A DNA stretch of 64,000 bases, from contig NZ_FNAD01000001.1 of NCBI RefSeq assembly GCF_900101745.1, positions 434,001-498,000 of the forward strand, written 5' to 3'. Of this stretch, positions 59,685-64,000 are shown in pieces. Every line of letters begins with the position of its first letter. Within the stretch, counting starts at the first letter, position 1. The notes beneath the pieces are model-generated. The model had not been told where the DNA came from and did no database searches. It saw nothing but the letters and a program-made list of their open reading frames with translations. Origin of the DNA: Glycomyces harbinensis (GTDB lineage Bacteria; Actinomycetota; Actinomycetes; Mycobacteriales; Micromonosporaceae). Both the position numbers and the translations under genes were made by a program.

Positions 59685-60200
59685 ATGAGAAAGCTCCGCC
59701 GCCCCGCGTACCGGGCCCTGGTCGTCGTCCATGTCGCATCGTCGGTCGCCTGGCTCGGGTTGAGCCTGTGCCTGCTGGTCCTGGCCGCTTGGGCGGCCAC
59801 CACGTCGGATGCGGCGTCGCAGTATGCGGCGGTCGCGGCCTCGTCGCGGCTGGCCGGGACCATCGCCGTGCCGATCGGGGCGACGGCGCTGGTCACCGGC
59901 GTGTGGCTGATGTTGGGGACGCGCTGGTCGATCGCCTACACGTGGGTGCTGGTCAAGTTGGTCGCCACGGTGATCACGTTCGCGCTCACGGTGCTGGTGC
60001 TGCGCCCGGGCCTGGCCGAGGTCGCCGCGGGTGCCGATCCGCTGCGCCTGCAGGTGTTGGACGGCGACATCATGTACGGGCCGGTCGTGTCCTCGGTCGT
60101 GTACCTGGGGGCGACGGTCCTGTCGTATGTCAAGCCGTGGGGACGGCGAGGCGCGGGCGCGCCGGCCCGAGCGCGAGTGCCCGCTCGTAGTGCGCGATGA
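59685..60200 (+). CDS. DUF2269-like membrane protein
   Basis: The 171-residue protein has four helices (LVVVHVASSVAWLGLSLCLL, TIAVPIGATALVTGVWLML, YTWVLVKLVATVITFALTVL, VVSSVVYLGATVLSYV), the pattern of DUF2269 family proteins of unknown function, and a basic Arg/Ala-rich tail. The inverted motif CGAA-TACG-TTCG lies at 59629-59640 upstream. Its last 71 bases overlap the convergent glycosyltransferase gene. Confidence 0.72.
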   Translation: MRKLRRPAYRALVVVHVASSVAWLGLSLCLLVLAAWAATTSDAASQYAAVAASSRLAGTIAVPIGATALVTGVWLMLGTRWSIAYTWVLVKLVATVITFALTVLVLRPGLAEVAAGADPLRLQVLDGDIMYGPVVSSVVYLGATVLSYVKPWGRRGAGAPARARVPARSAR

Positions 60201-61269
60201 GCGCGTCGCCTTCGGCCTCCCAGGTGCGGGTCTCGACTTTGAGGCGGCCGCGTCCGCCCCACTGGCGCAGCAGTTCGGGGCGGGCGGCGAGCGTGCGCAC
60301 GATCCCGGCCAGCGCGGGGCCGTCGCCGGGCGGGAAGTGGGTGCCGTCGACGCCGGGGTCGACCAGTTCGGCGGCGCCGCCGGCGTCGACGGCGACGACG
60401 GGGACGCCGGAGGCGTGGGCTTCCTGGATGGTCTGGCCGAACGTTTCGAACGGGCCGGTGTGGACGAACAGGTCCAGGGAGGCGTAGAGGCGTGAGAGGT
60501 CGTCGCCGTGGAGGGCGCCGAGGAATGAGGCTTGGGGCAGGAGGCGTTCGAGGGCGCGGCGGCGGGGTCCGTCGCCGACGATGACCAGGCGCACGCCCGG
60601 TTCGGCGGCGAGGTCGGCGAGCCAGTGGAGTTGTTTTTCGCGGGCGAGGCGTCCGATGTAGCCGACGACGAGTTCGCCGTCGGGGGCGAGGGCGTCGTGG
60701 AGGGTGCGGTCCTTGTATCGGGGGTGGAATCGTTCGGTGTCGACGCCGTGGGGTAGGACGGCGACGTTGCCGATGCCTTGTTCGGCGAGGGCGCGGGCGG
60801 TGCAGGCGGACAGGGCGAGGTTGACGCGGGCGCGGGAGTGGATGGAGCGCAGGCGGTGCCATACGAGTTGTTCGAATGCGGTGAGGTGGTAGGCGCGGGT
60901 GTAGGCGGGGAGGTCGGTCTGCCAGACGGCGACGGTGGGGATGTGGCGGCGTTCGGCCCAGGCGGCGGCGCGGGCGGTGTAGCCGAAGGGGCTGGCGAGG
61001 TGGACGATGTCGGGGCGGTGGGCGTCGAGGGCGTCGTCGAGGGCGCGGGTGGCGAGTCCGGCGCGGAAGTCACGGTAGGCGGGGACGCGGATGGAGGGCA
61101 CGTGGACGACGGGCCAGTCGAAGACGGGGCGTGGTCCGGGTCCGGGGGCGGGGGCGATGACGACCGGTTCGATGCCGCGGGCGGCGAGGTGCTCCGCGGC
61201 CCGCGCGACGGAGCGGGCGACGCCGTTCATTTGCGGCGGGAACGATTCGGTGACGAGTGCGACTCTCAT
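60130..61269 (-). CDS. GT4-family glycosyltransferase (mannosyltransferase-like)
   Basis: The 379-residue enzyme has the GT-B fold of family 4: N-terminal VALVTESFPPQMNGVARSV glycine loop, GYIGRLAREKQLHWL and the EX7E motif in FETFGQTIQEAHASGVPVV. It resembles actinobacterial GDP-mannose-dependent alpha-mannosyltransferases such as MgtA, which act in lipoglycan assembly; donor and acceptor are inferred. The ATG follows TACGCT by six bases (leaderless). Confidence 0.92.
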   Translation of the reverse strand: MRVALVTESFPPQMNGVARSVARAAEHLAARGIEPVVIAPAPGPGPRPVFDWPVVHVPSIRVPAYRDFRAGLATRALDDALDAHRPDIVHLASPFGYTARAAAWAERRHIPTVAVWQTDLPAYTRAYHLTAFEQLVWHRLRSIHSRARVNLALSACTARALAEQGIGNVAVLPHGVDTERFHPRYKDRTLHDALAPDGELVVGYIGRLAREKQLHWLADLAAEPGVRLVIVGDGPRRRALERLLPQASFLGALHGDDLSRLYASLDLFVHTGPFETFGQTIQEAHASGVPVVAVDAGGAAELVDPGVDGTHFPPGDGPALAGIVRTLAARPELLRQWGGRGRLKVETRTWEAEGDALIAHYERALALGPARPRLAVPTA

Positions 61270-61275
61270 GGTCGG

Positions 61276-61281
61276 AGCGTA
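61276..61281 (-). promoter_or_regulatory. Leaderless -10 box of the glycosyltransferase gene
   Basis: Minus-strand TACGCT ends six bases before ATG 61269. The rest of the 274-base gap to 61544 shows no further gene. Confidence 0.45.
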
Positions 61282-61543
61282 AAGGCCCAGGTGGGCGGTG
61301 GGGGTAACCCGACATGGCGGGGGTTTGAACCGCAGCCGATATTCATCGCCGTAGTGCTGGGGGCGGGGGTGTCGGGTACGGTGCGTGCGCGTGTGGCTCG
61401 CGAGGCGCGCGACTTCGGGTCGGGGCAGTGTCGTACCCGCGGTGTAGGTATTGGAGGATGCACGCACTGGCCGGTGCCGGCGCGCGCCCCGTCGCCCGCG
61501 CAGGGCGCGGCCAAGCCTCAGCGATCATGTGAAGGAGCCCCCG

Positions 61544-62248
61544 ATGTCACTGTCGAGTGCCGACATCGCCCATCTGGAAGCGGTGCTGGCGCAAGGGAAG
61601 AAGCCGAAGGTGGTGTTCACTGACGCCGCAGGGCAGGTCGCCGGCAGGTCCGGTAAGGTCGTCGCGCTCGACCCCTCGGGTGTCGACGATTTCGTGACCG
61701 TCGCTTTCGGATCCGACGAGCTGGCGTTCGCCGCCGGCGAGCTGCGCCTGCCCGCCCCGGGCGAGGGCGCGCGCCGCGCTCCCCGGCAGCGGGCCGGTGC
61801 GCCGGCTGCGCCCCTCGCCCCTTCGGGGCCGGGGCTGCTGCCCGATGAGCCCGAGTCCGAGCTTGAACCCAAGCCCAAGCCCGTCACCGCGAGTGAGAGG
61901 AAACCCGTGAGCGCACCTGAAGTGCCACAGCAGGCCGAGCCGGTCCCGGTCAAGAAGAAGGCGGCCCGGCCTCGCGCCGCGGCGAAGTCGCCGGAGTTGA
62001 CCGTGACGTTGACGTATGAGGACGGCGAGTGGTCGATCGCGGCCGCGCGCGGTGCCCGCACGGTCGTCAAGGGCGCCAAGGTCGCCCATACGAACGCGCT
62101 GGCGATGTGCCAGTCGTCGGGTTCGGACGAGGTTGCCGAGGTCGTCTCGGAGGTGGTGGAGAAGATCCGCTCTGAGGCGGCTGAGGAGGCGGCGCGGTTG
62201 CGTCGCCAGCTCGACGAGGCCGAGGCGCGGTTGGCGGAGTTGAAGTAG
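61544..62248 (+). CDS. Conserved actinobacterial coiled-coil protein (DUF6319-like)
   Basis: ATG 61544 has GAAGGAG upstream. The 234-residue protein has an N-terminal domain of about 70 residues (SSADIAHLEAVLAQGKKPKV, GVDDFVTVAFGSDELAFAAG), a Pro/Glu/Lys-rich linker (85-150), a beta-rich segment LTVTLTYEDGEWSIAA and a terminal coiled coil (about 190-234). It resembles a conserved actinobacterial family without known function. No signal peptide. A possible regulatory or nucleic-acid-linked role is only a guess. Confidence 0.65.
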   Translation: MSLSSADIAHLEAVLAQGKKPKVVFTDAAGQVAGRSGKVVALDPSGVDDFVTVAFGSDELAFAAGELRLPAPGEGARRAPRQRAGAPAAPLAPSGPGLLPDEPESELEPKPKPVTASERKPVSAPEVPQQAEPVPVKKKAARPRAAAKSPELTVTLTYEDGEWSIAAARGARTVVKGAKVAHTNALAMCQSSGSDEVAEVVSEVVEKIRSEAAEEAARLRRQLDEAEARLAELK

Positions 62249-62272
62249 CGGTGTTGCCGTAGCAGGGCCGGC

Positions 62273-62302
62273 GGGCCCGGTCGCCGGTGGGCGGCCGGGC
62301 CC
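62273..62302 (+). terminator. Terminator after the coiled-coil gene
   Basis: GGGCCCGG and CCGGGCCC arms flank a 14-base loop, 24 bases after the stop. The remaining gap to 62488 is G-rich without a recognised gene. Confidence 0.6.
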
Positions 62303-62487
62303 GTTGGCGTGTTCGGGGTCGGTTCCTCCGGGGGGTGTGGGGCAGGGGGCGGCGAGGGCGCCGGGTGGGTCCGACGGTCGGGCGCACCCCCGGGGGTCGG
62401 GGGTGTCGGTTCGCCGAGTCCCCCGGTTGCGGGCGCGCCTGTGGGGTCCGGCAGGCCGGCGCGGTGTCGCTCCCGTGTTCAGGGGCG

Positions 62488-63000
62488 CTAGTCGCGGGCG
62501 TGTTTGATGTAGATCATGACCGCTTCGCGGGTGGTCTTGACGCCCAGGGACTGTCGGGCCGCGGCGATGCGGCGGTTGGCGGTGCGCAGCGACACGAACT
62601 CGGCTTCGGCGGCGGCCGCGATGGTCGAGCCCGCCGCGAGGCGCCCCAAGAGCGCGCGCTGCTCGGCGTCGAGGTCGAGGCCGTCGGCGGCCTCGGCTTT
62701 GCCGGGGGTGACGCCGAGGGGTCCGACGCGGCGCAGGTCGGCGGCCAGCGCGAGCGCGAGCGCGCCGGAGGCGACCGCGACGATGCCGGCGCCGCGTGCG
62801 GCGGCCAGGACCGCTTGGGAGGCGGTGTGGTCGTCGCCGACGGCGCCGTGGCACACCAGGCGCCGCTCGGCGAGGTCCCAGGCCGGTTCCAGGAGTGCGA
62901 AGCCGCGGTGGGCCGCCCATCCGGCGGCCGCGCAGCGGCGCACGATGGCGTCCGCGTCGGCTCCGGCTCCGACCACGTGCAGCGGCACCTGCTCGCCCAT
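62488..63000 (-). CDS. LuxR-type HTH protein (small, second of a pair)
   Basis: The 170-residue protein has a C-terminal LuxR-like helix-turn-helix (LLGRLAAGSTIAAAAEAEFV, SLRTANRRIAAARQSLGV); the TANRRI recognition segment departs from the usual TVxxHxxxI. The N-terminal 100 residues resemble a degenerate receiver or sensory fold without the phosphoacceptor pocket. Its ATG overlaps the stop of the upstream regulator as TGATG, so the two are co-translated. Function unknown. Confidence 0.75.
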   Translation of the reverse strand: MGEQVPLHVVGAGADADAIVRRCAAAGWAAHRGFALLEPAWDLAERRLVCHGAVGDDHTASQAVLAAARGAGIVAVASGALALALAADLRRVGPLGVTPGKAEAADGLDLDAEQRALLGRLAAGSTIAAAAEAEFVSLRTANRRIAAARQSLGVKTTREAVMIYIKHARD

Positions 63001-64000
63001 CACGCCTCACTGCCTTCGTCGATCGCCGCGTCCAGGAGCACGGCCGCTTCGGTGCGGGTCTTGGCGCCGAGTTTGCGCATGCCCGAGCGGATGTGGGTCT
63101 CCACGGTCTCGGCGGTGATGCCGAGGATCTCGGCGATGCGCCGGGAGGGGTGTCCGGCGGCGACGTGGCGCAGGACTTCGGTTTCGCGGTCGGTCAGGCC
63201 CCCGCCGCCGCGGGCGGAGCGCCGGTCGCGGCGGATGTCGTGTTTGCGCAGGCCGCGGCGGGCCCGTCCGGCCAGGACGATGAGGCCGTGTTCGTCGGCG
63301 ATGCGTTCGGCCGCTTCGAGGGCGGCGACGGCGGCGCGGGGGTCGCCGGAGTGGACGGCCAGGGCGAGGAGGCAGCGGACCTGTTCGCGGGCGGCCAGGC
63401 CGTCCCAGGCGGTCGCGGCCTGCGCGAAGGGGCCGGGTGCGGCCTTGTCCCAGGCGTTGAGGGTCGTGGCGACGGGGGCGGGCCAGGGGGTGTGGTCGGC
63501 GGCGACGGGGTCGGTGCCGGTGTCGTAGGCGATCCACCGGCCGGTGATGTGGGCGAGGCCGCCGACCAGGCCCGGGCGGGCTTGGGGGGCTTCGGGTCCG
63601 GGTTGGCCGTCGAGCCAGGCGGTCTCGTGTTCGAGCCAGGAGACGAGGCCGTCGAGGGCCGCGGGGGCGTCGTGGAGGCGCGCGAGTCGGGCGCGGGCGG
63701 CGCCCAGGGCGCCGGTGTCGGCTTCGGCGAGGGCGATCGCGGCGTCGATGAGCGTGTCGGCGACCGCCGGGAGGGCGTGGTCGGCGAGGGATTGGGCGGC
63801 GGCGATGACGTTGTCGAGGCCGGTGCCGGACAGGACCAGGCACCAGGCGGCGGCGGCCAGGAAGCGGGTCTGCCACGAGTAGGCGCCCGCGGCGCCGGCG
63901 CGGTCGGCGGCTTCGTGGGCGACGGCTTCGGCTTCGACCAGGCGGGCGGCGTCGGCGAGGGCGATGACGCGCGACCACGCGCACCATGATGCGGTCGTCG
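63000..64000 (-). CDS. Large LuxR-family regulator, C-terminal part
   Basis: The reading frame enters from the right edge and ends with TGA at 63002-63000. About 333 residues are visible: a helical repeat region resembling the TPR-like arm of LAL/large LuxR proteins (LVEAEAVAHEAADRAGAAG, AAVAALEAAERIADEHG) and a C-terminal LuxR helix-turn-helix (LTDRETEVLRHVAAGHPSRR, ETVETHIRSGMRKLGAKTRT). A nucleotide-binding domain could lie beyond the edge. It is translationally coupled to the small LuxR-like gene downstream. Confidence 0.85.
   Translation of the reverse strand, partial: TTASWCAWSRVIALADAARLVEAEAVAHEAADRAGAAGAYSWQTRFLAAAAWCLVLSGTGLDNVIAAAQSLADHALPAVADTLIDAAIALAEADTGALGAARARLARLHDAPAALDGLVSWLEHETAWLDGQPGPEAPQARPGLVGGLAHITGRWIAYDTGTDPVAADHTPWPAPVATTLNAWDKAAPGPFAQAATAWDGLAAREQVRCLLALAVHSGDPRAAVAALEAAERIADEHGLIVLAGRARRGLRKHDIRRDRRSARGGGGLTDRETEVLRHVAAGHPSRRIAEILGITAETVETHIRSGMRKLGAKTRTEAAVLLDAAIDEGSEA

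Noticed and set aside
58263..61073. Open frame of over 900 codons on the minus strand
   Set aside because: Pro/Arg/His/Thr-rich shadow of the antiporter, DUF2269 and glycosyltransferase genes.
61315..61337. tRNA T-arm-like GTTTGAACC
   Set aside because: No acceptor, D-arm or anticodon stem can be built around it.

Overview
The window is a high-GC bacterial chromosome segment. Dense short-gap gene packing, frequent GTG starts, strong third-position G/C, many leaderless promoters (a TANNNT -10 box only 6-8 bases before the start codon), Tat/Sec-exported polysaccharidases and families common in actinobacteria (DUF3516 helicase, mycothiol-dependent-isomerase-like DinB proteins, BNR/ThiS pair, YtrA-type GntR-ABC operon) point to an actinomycete. 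A soil or plant-associated filamentous genus such as Glycomyces would fit, but that name is inference. No tRNA, rRNA, CRISPR array, insertion sequence or prophage was seen.

Layout. 1-1.0 kb: truncated GlxA-type regulator and a small membrane protein. 1.1-14.3 kb: a plant-cell-wall degradation region with a GH16-like glucanase, a CBM13-pectin methylesterase, a PL9-type pectate lyase with CBM35, a CBM2-GH5-X2-CBM46 endoglucanase and a GH51 arabinofuranosidase followed by a LacI regulator. Housekeeping genes (nucleotidyltransferase, THUMP-type methyltransferase, LysE exporter, quinone reductase) are interleaved. Each exported enzyme has its own sigma-70-like promoter carrying a different inverted repeat, so the genes look individually regulated. 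A GH43 enzyme lies apart at 23.1 kb. 14.4-21 kb: Kup potassium transporter, GNAT, PadR, a tail-anchored protein, a MurA paralogue and LysR. 21.1-25.2 kb: zinc-ribbon microprotein, small membrane protein, orphan NarL-type response regulator, YigZ/IMPACT protein, GH43 and an MDR reductase.

25.2-38.6 kb: ArfB ribosome rescue factor, phosphotransferase, DUF3516 helicase, two exonuclease III paralogues flanking a phosphatase-like polytopic membrane protein, a secreted coiled-coil VldE-like protein, then an alkylation repair pair (Ogt and an Ada-AlkA fusion) preceded by a tyrosine recombinase. 38.7-44.9 kb: UPF0047, an aldo-keto reductase with its divergent MerR regulator, a tightly packed nucleotidyltransferase / P-loop kinase / aminoglycoside-phosphotransferase-like operon, a TPR protein, a secreted HNH lipoprotein and a TmrB-like kinase. 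45-51 kb: BNR-propeller plus ThiS-like protein, FKBP lipoprotein, MarR, NAD(P)-binding protein, Lrp with a divergent amino-acid transporter, rhomboid protease and a small conserved protein. 51-53.4 kb: a GntR-ABC transporter operon with a perfect palindromic operator, closed by a 48-bp palindromic terminator.

53.4-64 kb: VOC protein, an AT-rich island driving a leaderless zinc-finger/coiled-coil (KfrA-like) protein, DinB, a monooxygenase-fold protein, methyltransferase, DUF1992, hemolysin III, a CPA2 antiporter, DUF2269-like, a GT4 glycosyltransferase, a conserved coiled-coil protein and two translationally coupled LuxR-type regulators running off the right edge. The most unusual items are the KfrA-like unit at 54.1 kb, the one-operator-per-enzyme arrangement of the polysaccharidase region, the Ada-AlkA direct repeats and the BNR-ThiS pair.
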